A DNA stretch of 64,000 nucleotides from Clostridia bacterium (GTDB lineage Bacteria; Bacillota; Clostridia; Christensenellales; CAG-138): positions 60,781-124,780 of the forward strand of contig JAFPXD010000040.1 of assembly GCA_017394835.1 (NCBI GenBank), given 5' to 3'. The notes beneath the pieces are model-generated. The model saw only the letters and a list, made by a program, of their open reading frames with translations, was not told the origin of the DNA and did not search any database. Shown one piece after another: positions 52,420 through 60,484 of this stretch. Each line of letters starts with the position of its first letter. The stretch's first letter is position 1. The position numbers and the translations under genes are program-made.

Positions 52420-54075
52420 TTATTCGAGTATCATTATGTAATCGTAAACGGGCTGGCCCCCGTCGAGAAGTATCACTTCCGTCATGGGGAACAGCTTTTC
52501 GAGCCTCTCCTTTAGCTTCATGGAAGTCTGCGCTTCGGTATCGCAGCCGCAGACGAGCATAAGTATGCCGTAATCCTCCGCATGGAGGGAGGCCATGAGT
52601 CCCGCCGCGGCGTCCGAAATATCGGGCGAGGCGGAATAGATGCGCCCGTCGGAAAAGCCGATGAATTCGCCCTCGCGGACGGCGAGCCCATCGCGCACGG
52701 TGTTCCTCGAAGCGCGCGAAACGGTGCCCGTCATTATAGAGGCCATTATCTGCTCGGAGCCGCGCTCGATCTCATCTATATCCCCCGAGGAGGTATCGAG
52801 CAGCGAAAGCGCCGCATAGCATTCGCCGACGGACTTGCTCGGCAAAACGCGCACCTCCGCGCCCTTATAGAGGGAGGCGGCCTGCTTTGCCGTAAGTATT
52901 ATATTGCTGTTGTTGGGATAGACGAGGATATGTTCCGCATTTACCTCGGAAAAAGCGTTTATGAAGCTTTCGGCGGAAGGGTTCATGCTCTGCCCTCCGT
53001 CAACCACGGCGTCCGCGCCGAGCTCCTTGAACGTCTTTTTGATCCCTTCGCCCGCGGCGACCGCCACGATCCCGAACTTTTTGCGGACCTTGGGGGGCGT
53101 ATAGCCGTTCCTCACCTCGGATTCGTTATGCTGCAGGAGCATGTTTTCCATCTTCATAGTGAGGAATTCGCCGAAGGCGTGGCAGTGCTCAAGTATCCTT
53201 TCGGGCTCCATGGAATGAACGTGCACGCGGATGAGGCTCCCGTCGCGGAAGAACACGAGCGATTCGCCGTTTTCCGAGAGCCATTGTTTGAGGGGCGTTT
53301 CATCGAATTTATCGACGGGGCCGACCTTTTTGGTCTGGAGCCTCAAAAGGAATTCGGTGCAGTAACCGAATTCGAGCTCCGTATCCTCGGTAAAGGAGGC
53401 TATATCCACCTTCTGCACCTTGGAGGAGGAAGCCGTTTCGCCCCTTTCGGGGAGCTCCCGCCCGAGGAGCGCATCCTGCATGCCCTCCGCTATATAGACG
53501 AGCCCCGCTCCGCCGGAATCGACCACGCCCGCTTCCTTCAGCACGGGAAGCAGCTCGGGCGTCCTGTCAAGCGAAGCGCGCATCTCGCGGCCGAGATCGT
53601 CAAAATAGGATTCGAGATCGCTCTCCGCTCCCAGACGGGAATTGGCATAGCGCACGCCGTCCGCTATAACGGTCAGTATAGTGCCCTCAACCGGCCGGGA
53701 AACGGCCCTGTAAGCTTCCTGCACGCCGTTTTCCATGGCGGCGGCAAAATCGCGGGTATCGGCCGCGGAAAGCCCCTTCAAGCCCTGAGATATCCCCGCG
53801 AATATGCGGGAAAGTATCACTCCCGAATTTCCCCGTGCGCCAAGCAGCATGCCCTCCGCGATGCGCCCGGAAGCGCCCCCTATCGAGCCTTCCTCCCCGC
53901 CTTCGGCGGCTGAAACGCCCGAATCAATGGTCATGTACATATTGTCGCCCGTGTCCCCATCGGGAATGGGGAATACATTAAGGTCGTTAACGACCTTGCG
54001 GCTGCCGAACAGCCTTGCGGCTCCGCCCTCCACCATGCGGGTAAAGAGCCTGCCGTCAAGCTTTTTGGTCTGCAT
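52420..54075 (-). CDS. Fatty acid kinase, FakA/YloV-like DAK2 protein
   Basis: A 551-residue three-domain protein. The N-terminal DAK2 kinase domain has the metal/ATP motif PIPDGDTGDNM (36-46) with Asp39, Asp41 and Asp44, and a second loop GARGNSGVILSR. A central domain (about 225-320) and a C-terminal DegV-like domain follow. FakA phosphorylates fatty acid bound to FakB, yielding acyl-phosphate for PlsX/PlsY. It is first in its operon, with a promoter at 54128-54156. Confidence 0.92.
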   Translation of the reverse strand: MQTKKLDGRLFTRMVEGGAARLFGSRKVVNDLNVFPIPDGDTGDNMYMTIDSGVSAAEGGEEGSIGGASGRIAEGMLLGARGNSGVILSRIFAGISQGLKGLSAADTRDFAAAMENGVQEAYRAVSRPVEGTILTVIADGVRYANSRLGAESDLESYFDDLGREMRASLDRTPELLPVLKEAGVVDSGGAGLVYIAEGMQDALLGRELPERGETASSSKVQKVDIASFTEDTELEFGYCTEFLLRLQTKKVGPVDKFDETPLKQWLSENGESLVFFRDGSLIRVHVHSMEPERILEHCHAFGEFLTMKMENMLLQHNESEVRNGYTPPKVRKKFGIVAVAAGEGIKKTFKELGADAVVDGGQSMNPSAESFINAFSEVNAEHILVYPNNSNIILTAKQAASLYKGAEVRVLPSKSVGECYAALSLLDTSSGDIDEIERGSEQIMASIMTGTVSRASRNTVRDGLAVREGEFIGFSDGRIYSASPDISDAAAGLMASLHAEDYGILMLVCGCDTEAQTSMKLKERLEKLFPMTEVILLDGGQPVYDYIMILE

Positions 54076-54127
54076 ATGATACCTTTCATAAAAGCGTATG
54101 GGTATGAAATTATAATACGCCTCTTTA

Positions 54128-54156
54128 ATTATAGCCGTTCATGTGACAAAATTCAA
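54128..54156 (-). promoter_or_regulatory. Promoter of the fakA-fakB-plsX operon
   Basis: TTGAAT (54151-54156) and TATAAT (54128-54133) are spaced 17 bp on the minus strand. It is divergent from, and only 57 bp from, the MBL lipoprotein promoter. Confidence 0.75.
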
Positions 54157-54212
54157 GCATAATCGTATTATTTTGCGAAAGCGCGCGGTACTTTTCGCTC
54201 CGGGTGCGAATG

Positions 54213-54241
54213 TTGACAAAGCCCGCGGGTTTATTTATAAT
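54213..54241 (+). promoter_or_regulatory. Consensus promoter of the MBL lipoprotein gene
   Basis: Perfect TTGACA (54213-54218), 17-bp spacer and perfect TATAAT (54236-54241). This is the best match to sigma-A consensus in the window. Confidence 0.92.
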
Positions 54242-54283
54242 TTTCATATGACCGCAGATCGTTTTTCCCCGGAGGCAAAAAGC

Positions 54284-55198
54284 ATGTCGAGTTCCCGCAA
54301 GGCTTTCGTTTTCGCCGCGCTGCTTATGCTCACGGCGCTCGTCTTCGTCTCCTGCGGGAAGAACGCTCCTTCCCCCGAGGGCGGCTCATCATCGTATTTC
54401 GAGGCGCACTTTTTAGACGTGGGCGAAGGCGACGCGGCTCTCATACTCTGCGACGGGCACGCCATGCTGATAGACGGGGGCGAGCCCAAGTATTCCGATC
54501 TCATTTACGCATATCTTGAAGCGCATTCCGTTGAAAGGCTCGATCTTGCAGTCGCCACGCATCCCCACGTCGATCACATAGGCGGGCTTGCCGCCGCGCT
54601 GCGTGCCGTTCCCGCGGGCGAGGTATGGTGCCCCGTTTCGAGCTATCCTTCAAAGGCGTTCGCTTCCCTCGTTCAGTATGCGGGGATGCGCGGCCTGCGC
54701 CTGCGCCGCCCCTCCCCGGGGGAGACCTTCCGCTTGGGTTCCGCCGAGGTCAGGGTGCTGGCGCCCCACGCCGTCACGGATGACGCGAACAATTCCTCCA
54801 TAGTGCTGAGGATAGTTTACGGGAATACCTCCTTCCTTTTCGCCGCGGATATGGAGCGCGAGGAGGAACGTTCCATACTCGATTCCGGCGCGGAGCTTGC
54901 CTCAACGGTTTTGAAGGTCGGCCACCACGGCAGCGGCAACGCGACGAGCTACCCCTTCCTGCGTGAGGTAAGCCCCACGATCGCGGTCATTTCCGTCGGC
55001 ACGCCCAACCCCTATTCCCACCCGCACGAAAGCGTGCTCTCACGCCTTCGCGATGCGGAAACTTCGGTTTACAGGACCGATCTGCAGGGGCATATAATAA
55101 TAGTTAGCGACGGAGAGCGGGTCAGCGTCACCCCCACGAGGAACGAAAATGCCGACGTCATGGAGCCGGGCTTCACGGCGGAGCCCAAACATCATTGA
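54284..55198 (+). CDS. Metallo-beta-lactamase-fold lipoprotein, ComEC-C-terminal-like
   Basis: A 304-residue exported protein. It has a hydrophobic leader (7-23) ending VFVSC24 (a plausible but atypical lipobox), then a metallo-beta-lactamase domain like the extracellular domain of ComEC. Metal motif HPHVDH at 93-98, upstream LDVGEGDAALI and later KVGHHGSGNATS. ComEC-type domains hydrolyse nucleic acid; for stand-alone versions the substrate is uncertain. The start is placed at the ATG with GGAGG 8 bases upstream. Confidence 0.87.
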   Translation: MSSSRKAFVFAALLMLTALVFVSCGKNAPSPEGGSSSYFEAHFLDVGEGDAALILCDGHAMLIDGGEPKYSDLIYAYLEAHSVERLDLAVATHPHVDHIGGLAAALRAVPAGEVWCPVSSYPSKAFASLVQYAGMRGLRLRRPSPGETFRLGSAEVRVLAPHAVTDDANNSSIVLRIVYGNTSFLFAADMEREEERSILDSGAELASTVLKVGHHGSGNATSYPFLREVSPTIAVISVGTPNPYSHPHESVLSRLRDAETSVYRTDLQGHIIIVSDGERVSVTPTRNENADVMEPGFTAEPKHH

Positions 55199-55224
55199 TC
55201 TTATTTTATTTTAAGGAGATAAAC

Positions 55225-55671
55225 ATGACCGATTACAGCTTATTCGAAATGACCATGCGCGGGCTTCTGGATGGAGTCCCCCACCCCATCGCAAACCTCG
55301 CCAACGCCTCCGCGCATATTTGGGAGACAATGGACGGTCTCAACTGGGCGGGATTTTATCTTATCGAAGAGGGCAGGCTCGTGCTGGGGCCCTTCCAGGG
55401 CAAGCCCGCCTGCATAGAGATCCCGCTGGGCAGCGGCGTCTGCGGGACCGCCGCAAAGGAGGACAGGACGCTCGTCGTAGATAACGTCCACGAATTCGAG
55501 GGTCATATCGCCTGCGACTGCGCCTCCAATTCCGAAATAGTCGTACCCCTGCATAAGGACGGGCGCGTCGTCGGCGTGCTCGATATCGACAGCCCCCTCT
55601 TTTCAAGGTTCACTGAGGAGGACAGGATAGGGCTCGAAGCGGTCGCGAAGGCGATAGAAGAAAATTTGTAA
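55225..55671 (+). CDS. msrC: Free methionine-(R)-sulfoxide reductase (GAF type)
   Basis: A 148-residue single-GAF enzyme reducing free Met-R-sulfoxide, part of oxidative repair. Residues equivalent to E. coli Cys84, Cys94 and Cys118 are present as Cys63 (PACIEIP), Cys73 (GVCGTA) and Cys97 (HIACDC). An extra Cys99 replaces the usual Ala. AAGGAG lies 6-7 bases before the chosen ATG; the longer frame overlaps the previous gene. The equivalences to E. coli are from memory of the family. Confidence 0.93.
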   Translation: MTDYSLFEMTMRGLLDGVPHPIANLANASAHIWETMDGLNWAGFYLIEEGRLVLGPFQGKPACIEIPLGSGVCGTAAKEDRTLVVDNVHEFEGHIACDCASNSEIVVPLHKDGRVVGVLDIDSPLFSRFTEEDRIGLEAVAKAIEENL

Positions 55672-55700
55672 GAGAGCCGAAAAGGTTTTTGGGATACTAA

Positions 55701-55750
55701 CCAACGGGGACGGTTCCCGGTGGTCAGCAGCCAACGGGGACGGTTCCCCG
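55701..55750. repeat. Two direct CCAACGGGGACGGTTCCC elements
   Basis: Near-identical 20-bp units at 55701-55720 and 55731-55750, period 30 bp. They share the GGGGACGGTTC core with the inverted repeat at 45.6 kb, and so belong to one dispersed family. Confidence 0.75.
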
Positions 55751-55850
55751 TCTGCACACAACCCCTCCGTCTCTCACGGCTTTGCCGCTTCGAGCCACCT
55801 CCCCTTGCACAGGGGAGGCAGTCGCGCAAAAAGGCTCTCCTGTGTAAGGA

Positions 55851-55897
55851 GCAAAAAGCGCAATAAAAGGTCCGGTGAACCTTTTATAGCTTTTTGC
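55851..55897. repeat. 47-bp palindrome
   Basis: Arms gcaaaaagc + ataaaaggt pair with accttttat + gctttttgc around a 7-nt loop, interrupted by a small internal loop. It lies between fRMsr and the PadR operon, with no clear T tract, so it is a REP/MITE-like element or a poor terminator. Confidence 0.6.
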
Positions 55898-56051
55898 CGA
55901 GGCTGCCGTGACTGTGGCTGCCGAGGAAAACAGCCGAGCGAAGCGAGGATGACTGAGAGGTTGAAAACCATTTGGGACAGCGCCGTAATGGAGACCTTCG
56001 TTCTTAGCCTATAAAAGCGCCTCTTGCGTAGAATATATTATTTCATCACTC

Positions 56052-56080
56052 TTGACAAATATCGTTTAACGATATACACT
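56052..56080 (+). promoter_or_regulatory. Promoter of the padR-DUF2812 operon
   Basis: TTGACA (56052-56057) and TACACT (56075-56080) are spaced 17 bp. The spacer is almost wholly occupied by a palindrome, so a bound repressor would block RNA polymerase. Confidence 0.8.
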
Positions 56081-56098
56081 AATATCGATAAACGATAT
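56059..56098. promoter_or_regulatory. Twin palindromic operator, probably PadR
   Basis: Two 17-bp inverted repeats, ATATCGTTTAACGATAT (56059-56075, perfect) and ATATCGATAAACGATAT (56082-56098, perfect 6-bp arms), are centred 23 bp apart, about two helical turns. One overlaps the promoter spacer and the other the transcription start. Autoregulation by the adjacent PadR protein is the natural inference. Confidence 0.75.
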
Positions 56099-56123
56099 TT
56101 CTTTTTTATGGAGGTGACCGCAG

Positions 56124-56450
56124 ATGCCGAGAGAATCGCTGAGCACGCTTACCGAGCCCATGTATTACGTGCTCCTTGCTCTTACCGAACCGCTCTGCGG
56201 CATCGAGATAATGGAGCGGGTGAAAGAGCTTTCGCACGGGCGGCTCGCGATAGGGCCGGGAACGCTCTATACCATGCTTGCAAAGTTTGAGGACAACGGC
56301 ATCATCTCACAGACGGACGAGCGCGGCTCCTCTGGCAAGCGCAAGACTTATTCGATAACCGTGCGCGGAGTCGAACTGCTAAAACAGGAATACAGGAGAC
56401 TCAAGAGGCAAGCCGAGGACGGAAAAGCAGTCATGGAGGAATTGAAATGA
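56124..56450 (+). CDS. PadR-family transcriptional regulator
   Basis: A 108-residue winged-helix repressor of the short PadR-s2 type. The N-terminal half has EPMYYVLLALTEPLCGIEIM, a recognition-helix and wing region GPGTLYTMLAKFEDNGII (the GTLY motif), then a C-terminal dimerisation helix. GGAGG precedes the ATG. The palindromic operator in front and the 4-bp overlap with a DUF2812 gene are the standard arrangement for this pair. Confidence 0.93.
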   Translation: MPRESLSTLTEPMYYVLLALTEPLCGIEIMERVKELSHGRLAIGPGTLYTMLAKFEDNGIISQTDERGSSGKRKTYSITVRGVELLKQEYRRLKRQAEDGKAVMEELK

Positions 56451-57139
56451 GCAAGCAAACCCTCAAAAGGATCACAGTATTTGATTCCACCGATCTCACC
56501 GCTGCGGAGGAATATTTTACCAAAATGGCGGAAAGCGGATGGATGCTCAATAAATTCGGTCCTGTTTCCGAATTCACCCGCTGCGAGCCACAGAAGCTTC
56601 GCTTCAGCGTACAGATCCTTTATTTCGAGCGCGGAACGGACTACGAAAAGACCGTCAAGGGTTACACCGAGCTATGCGGGGAGGCCGGCTGGAGATCGGT
56701 TTCAAGCTATGCGGGAATGCACGTATTCGTTACCGGCAGGGACGACGTCCCCGAAATAGTTACCGATCCACTCGAGCGGATCAAGGCTGTCACTAAGCAG
56801 AGCCGCGCGGGCGTAATTCTGCTGTGGATACTGCCCTTGCTGTTTATCGCGGGAGCTGCACAGTTTATACTCAGCATTGCAGAAGGAAAAAGCTTTGCTT
56901 CCCTCCTCGCCCTTGAGTTCCCCCTTGCGCTGTGTTTTGCTGCGTTGTTACTGTTTGCTGTCACAAAAACCGCAAGCTTTTTGAAGTGGCGCCGTGCCGC
57001 GCGCAGATCCGCCGCCTCAAATATGCCGATCCGTTATTATTACCTTCGCGGAATGAGGCTGCGCCGAGCGCTTATATACGTCGGCTTTGGGCTGATGGCG
57101 GCTGCCGGGCTTTTATCTCTGGTTGGCGTCTGCATATAA
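56447..57139 (+). CDS. DUF2812 membrane protein, copy 1
   Basis: A 230-residue protein with an N-terminal DUF2812 domain (about 10-110, with FDSTDLTAAEEYFTKMAESGW and FTRCEPQKLRFSVQI) and three membrane helices (about 118-138, 148-168, 205-228). Function is unknown. It is always near PadR regulators, so it may mediate a membrane response controlled by them. It is paralogous to the next gene. Confidence 0.85.
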   Translation: MSKQTLKRITVFDSTDLTAAEEYFTKMAESGWMLNKFGPVSEFTRCEPQKLRFSVQILYFERGTDYEKTVKGYTELCGEAGWRSVSSYAGMHVFVTGRDDVPEIVTDPLERIKAVTKQSRAGVILLWILPLLFIAGAAQFILSIAEGKSFASLLALEFPLALCFAALLLFAVTKTASFLKWRRAARRSAASNMPIRYYYLRGMRLRRALIYVGFGLMAAAGLLSLVGVCI

Positions 57140-57148
57140 GGAGGGCTT

Positions 57149-58033
57149 ATGAGCAAAAAAGAAAAAACCACAAAGCATGAGTTTCTGTCCTACACATACA
57201 CCGATCTTACCGCGATGGAGCAGCATTTTGAAGAGATGGCTGCGCAGGGCTGGATGATCAAATCCATCCGCGGCGGGATGACCTATACCCGCTGCGAGAG
57301 CAGAACCCTTCGCTTCAATGCCCAGATAATCTCCTCCGCCGATCCGTTTGGAAACGAGATAAGCCCGGAGACCGGTGATCTCGTTTCCTTCTGCGAGGAG
57401 GCGGGCTGGCGCTTGGTCGATCACTCCGGCGCGCTTTACGTATTCTATAACGAGGATCTTGTAGCGCCGGATATTGTGACGGATGACGCCGAAAAGCTCG
57501 AAACTATAAAGCGTTCCATTGCCAAGACCAATCGCTTTTCATGGATCGGCGCCATCGCCTCCACGCTAAACCTCGCGCTCGCCGCTCTTATGTACTTCAC
57601 CGGAGAGGACAAAAGCTCCCACGGGCTGATCCTTCTGGTATTCTTGTGCTCATGGATTTTGAGCTTTTACTCCGCCGTTATCAACACCGTGCTTTCCCGG
57701 CGGTGGATCAAAAACGCCGAGGAAGCGGTCTTAGAAGGCAGGCCGATACCCTTCAACGATAAGGAAAAGGTCAAATGGAAGAACGATCTCGGGAAGCTCA
57801 TCGGTATCCTTACCGCGATAATACTGTTTGGCATGGTCATTTGGGCGCTTGCTTTGGGAGGTGACTCCATAAAGCCGGTATTGTCCGGTTTCATCTTCGC
57901 GATCCCCATCGTGCTCTTTGCACTTCATCTGGCTAAAAAGGATCTATCACGCTCGAAGATGGCGCTTTACATTACCCTGTTAGTTTTAGCACTTTCCGCT
58001 GTGATGACAGGCTTTATTCTGCTTATCAAGTGA
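57149..58033 (+). CDS. DUF2812 membrane protein, copy 2
   Basis: A 294-residue paralogue of the preceding gene. The DUF2812 domain (about 8-115; YTDLTAMEQHFEEMAAQGW and YTRCESRTLRFNAQI) is followed by four membrane helices, two near 130-185 and two near 225-290. AAGGAGG precedes the ATG, 9 bp after copy 1. Function is unknown. Confidence 0.85.
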   Translation: MSKKEKTTKHEFLSYTYTDLTAMEQHFEEMAAQGWMIKSIRGGMTYTRCESRTLRFNAQIISSADPFGNEISPETGDLVSFCEEAGWRLVDHSGALYVFYNEDLVAPDIVTDDAEKLETIKRSIAKTNRFSWIGAIASTLNLALAALMYFTGEDKSSHGLILLVFLCSWILSFYSAVINTVLSRRWIKNAEEAVLEGRPIPFNDKEKVKWKNDLGKLIGILTAIILFGMVIWALALGGDSIKPVLSGFIFAIPIVLFALHLAKKDLSRSKMALYITLLVLALSAVMTGFILLIK

Positions 58034-58070
58034 GCCGCGAGGTCCCGATCAAAAGCGGATCGACATGAAG

Positions 58071-58110
58071 ACAGCTCCCGTGTTTTTGCTCACGGGAGCT
58101 GTTGTTGATT
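58071..58110 (+). terminator. Terminator of the padR-DUF2812 operon
   Basis: A perfect 12-bp stem acagctcccgtg/cacgggagctgt (58071-58082 and 58091-58102) with an 8-nt loop is followed by a T-rich tgttgatt tail. Confidence 0.7.
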
Positions 58111-58134
58111 ATTCAAGGTGCCGATCATGCTTTG

Positions 58135-58455
58135 CCGGATCGGCGTTCGCCTATAAACGCTCCACAGGAGCGTTTATTAACTGTGGTACCGATCCGTCGG
58201 AGCCGGATCGGCGTTCGCCTATAATCGCTCCACCGGAGCGTTTATTAACTGAAGTACCGATACGTCGGAGCCGGATCGGCGTTCGCCTATAAACGCTCCA
58301 CAGGAGCGTTTATTAACTGTGGTACCGATCCGTCGGAGCCGGATCGGCGTTCGCCTATAATCGCTCCACCGGAGCGTTTATTAATTGAGGTACCGATCCG
58401 TCGGAGCCGGATCGGCGTTCGCCTATAAACGCTCCACCGGAGCGTTTATTACGGC
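58135..58455. repeat. 68-bp tandem hairpin array with alternating units
   Basis: Four full and one partial copy start at 58135, 58203, 58271, 58339 and 58407, period exactly 68 bp. Units 1 and 3 are identical; units 2 and 4 differ from them at shared positions, giving a 136-bp higher-order repeat. Each unit contains a 9-bp aaacgctcc/ggagcgttt or equivalent stem, and a ccgatcc/ggatcgg stem across the junction. The array lies immediately after ilvE. No unique spacers exist, so it is not CRISPR. Confidence 0.92.
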
Positions 58456-59532
58456 TCACGCCTTGCAGACTTCCTTTACCCAGCCGTGGGTATCGGGGAT
58501 GCGGCCCCACTGGATGCCGGTGAGGGTGTTGTAGAAGTCCATGGTGAGCTTGCCGATCTCGCCGCCGCCGATGACCATGTGCTTATCGCGGTAGCAGAGC
58601 TCGCCGACGGGGGAAACGACGGCCGCGGTGCCGGTGCCGAAGGCTTCGGTGAGTTCGCCGGACTCGGCGTAGCCGATGAGCTCGTCGATGGAGATATCGC
58701 GCTCCTCGACCTCTATGCCCTTTTCGCGGGCGAGGGCGAGAATGGAGCGGCGGGTGACGCCGGGCAGGACGGTATCCTTAAGATCGGCGGTCAGGAGCTT
58801 GCCGTTTACGATGAACATCATGTTCATGGCGCCGACCTCCTGAACGTACTTAAGATGCTCGCCGTCGAGCCAGAGCACCTGCGCGAAGCCTTCCTTCGCG
58901 GCCTCGTCGCCCGCCAGGATGGAGCAGGCGTAGTTGCCGCCGGTCTTGGCAAAGCCGGTGCCGCCGCGGACGGCGCGGACGTACTTATCCTCAACGCGGA
59001 TGCGGATGGGCTTCAGGCCCTCCTTATAGTAAGCGCCGGAGGGGGAGCAAATGATGAAGTAAACGTAGTGCTTCGCGGCATGAACGCCGAGAGCCTCGTC
59101 GTTTGCGAACATGGTGGGACGCAGGTAAAGGCTGGTGCCCGCGGAATGGGGGACCCAGTCCTTCTCGATCTCGACGAGCTTACGCATGGCCTCGACGTTG
59201 AAATCGACGTCGATCTCGGGCATGCACATACGCCTTGCGGAATTATTGAGACGCTCGGAGTTCGCATCGGGACGGAACATGAGGATGCGGCCGTCGTCGG
59301 TGCGGTAGGCCTTAAGGCCTTCGAATATCTCCTGCGCATAGTGCAGAACGGAGCTGGAGGGATCGAGGCTCAGGCGGTGATAGGGCTCTATGCGGGGATT
59401 GTGCCACTCGCCGTCGTACCACTCCATCATGAACATATGGTCGGTAAAGCGCTTACCGAAACCGAGGCTGCCCTCCTCCTCAAGGGTGGGCTTCTGCTTG
59501 AGATCGCAGCTCAAATTTACGCTGATTTCCAT
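58456..59532 (-). CDS. ilvE: Branched-chain amino acid aminotransferase
   Basis: A 358-residue type-IV-fold PLP enzyme transaminating Leu, Ile and Val. It is of the longer form related to mitochondrial BCAT. The PLP lysine is Lys196 in GGTGFAKTGGNYA, and the substrate/PLP loop FGTGTAAVVSP is present. CCGGAGG precedes the ATG. It lies 51 bp after the yigZ gene, so the two may be co-transcribed. The downstream repeat array abuts the stop codon. Confidence 0.95.
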   Translation of the reverse strand: MEISVNLSCDLKQKPTLEEEGSLGFGKRFTDHMFMMEWYDGEWHNPRIEPYHRLSLDPSSSVLHYAQEIFEGLKAYRTDDGRILMFRPDANSERLNNSARRMCMPEIDVDFNVEAMRKLVEIEKDWVPHSAGTSLYLRPTMFANDEALGVHAAKHYVYFIICSPSGAYYKEGLKPIRIRVEDKYVRAVRGGTGFAKTGGNYACSILAGDEAAKEGFAQVLWLDGEHLKYVQEVGAMNMMFIVNGKLLTADLKDTVLPGVTRRSILALAREKGIEVEERDISIDELIGYAESGELTEAFGTGTAAVVSPVGELCYRDKHMVIGGGEIGKLTMDFYNTLTGIQWGRIPDTHGWVKEVCKA

Positions 59533-59583
59533 AATAGACCTCCGGATGATTTGTTATTATTTTTGCCCCGCGCCCGGGGTTTT

Positions 59584-60213
59584 TTACTCTGTAAGGGGGA
59601 CGGCGGTGAACCTTTCGCCCGTTTTTTCGGGCGCCGCTCTGCCATCCGTCATATCGACTATCGCTTCCGAAAAAGCCTTCGCACTTTCGGAAGGAACGCT
59701 CACGCGGAAGCGGACGCATTCAAGAAACTCTATCGAATCCACTATCGCGTTCTGCTTAACAAACCCTTCCACCGTGCCGTATCTCGAATAATCGACGGCA
59801 AATTCCATTGTATCGCAAGGGGCCATGAGCCCACAGCCCGCGGCGTTCAACGCATCGGAGGCGGAGCGGGAGTAGGCTCTCACCAGCCCGCCGCTGCCAA
59901 GCAGTATGCCGCCGAAATATCTCGTCACCACGATGAGCGCGTCCTTTATTTCGCGCTTTATGAGCGTATCCATAATGGGCATGCCCGCCGTACCGCCGGG
60001 CTCGCCGTCGTCGGAGAAGCGCTGCTCCCCCGTCGATAGGGCGAACGCCCAGCAGTTGTGGGTGGCGTCGTAATGGAGCTTCCTGACCTCGGCAAGCCTT
60101 TCCATGGCCTCCGCCTCGCTCGAAACGGGAAAGCAGCGGCCAATGAAACGGGACTTCTTTTCGGTGAAGTCCGTCTCCGAGGGGCGAAGCACGGTCTTGT
60201 AGGGTCTTAACAC
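59584..60213 (-). CDS. YigZ/IMPACT family protein
   Basis: A 209-residue protein of the YigZ family (UPF0029 N-terminal plus DUF1949 C-terminal). Signature segments: KKSRFIGRCFPV, DATHNCWAF, RFSDDGEPGGTAGMPI and VVTRYFGGILLGSGGLVRAY. Proposed roles concern RNA or translation regulation, but the biochemical function is unsettled. The apparent start is GTG at 60213, with a purine-rich AGGAAGAG upstream; the protein N-terminus fits the family. Confidence 0.93.
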   Translation of the reverse strand: MLRPYKTVLRPSETDFTEKKSRFIGRCFPVSSEAEAMERLAEVRKLHYDATHNCWAFALSTGEQRFSDDGEPGGTAGMPIMDTLIKREIKDALIVVTRYFGGILLGSGGLVRAYSRSASDALNAAGCGLMAPCDTMEFAVDYSRYGTVEGFVKQNAIVDSIEFLECVRFRVSVPSESAKAFSEAIVDMTDGRAAPEKTGERFTAVPLTE

Positions 60214-60230
60214 TATAATACTCTTCCTAT

Positions 60231-60484
60231 TTGCCTCCCCTTTCTAAGGGGAGGTGTTCATCCGGCGCGATAGCGCAGATGAACGAAGGGGTCTTTTGCC
60301 TCCCCTTTTTGAGGGGAGGTGTTCATCCGGCGCGTAGCGCGGATGAACGAAGGGGTCTTTTGCCTCCCCTTTCTAAGGGGAGGTGTTCATACTGCGCGAT
60401 AGCGCGGATGAACGAAGGGGTCTTTTGCCTCTCCTTTCTAAGGGAGGTGTTCATCCGGCGCGGAGCGCGGATGAACGAAGGGGT
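60231..60484. repeat. Four-copy 64-65-bp tandem repeat
   Basis: Units start at 60231, 60296, 60360 and 60425. Each contains a cctccccttt/aaggggagg stem and a ttcatccgg/ccggatgaa-type stem around gcgcgatagcgc. Open frames through it are only by-products, since the unit length is not a multiple of three. It fills the gap between yigZ and the aminotransferase. Confidence 0.92.

Larger units (their letters stand above)
55672..56051. other. Repeat-rich intergenic region
   Basis: About 380 bp without a credible gene. It holds the paired GGGGACGGTTCC elements, a cctcccctt...aggggaggc stretch (55797-55820) like that of the 60-kb array, and a long palindrome (55851-55897). The remainder shows nothing recognisable. 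Confidence 0.6.

Noticed and set aside
55672..55971. Small minus-strand frames in the repeat region
   Set aside because: They translate dispersed repeat sequence and lack start signals.
58135..58455. Possible CRISPR array
   Set aside because: Repeats are contiguous 68-bp units with no unique spacers and no cas genes nearby.
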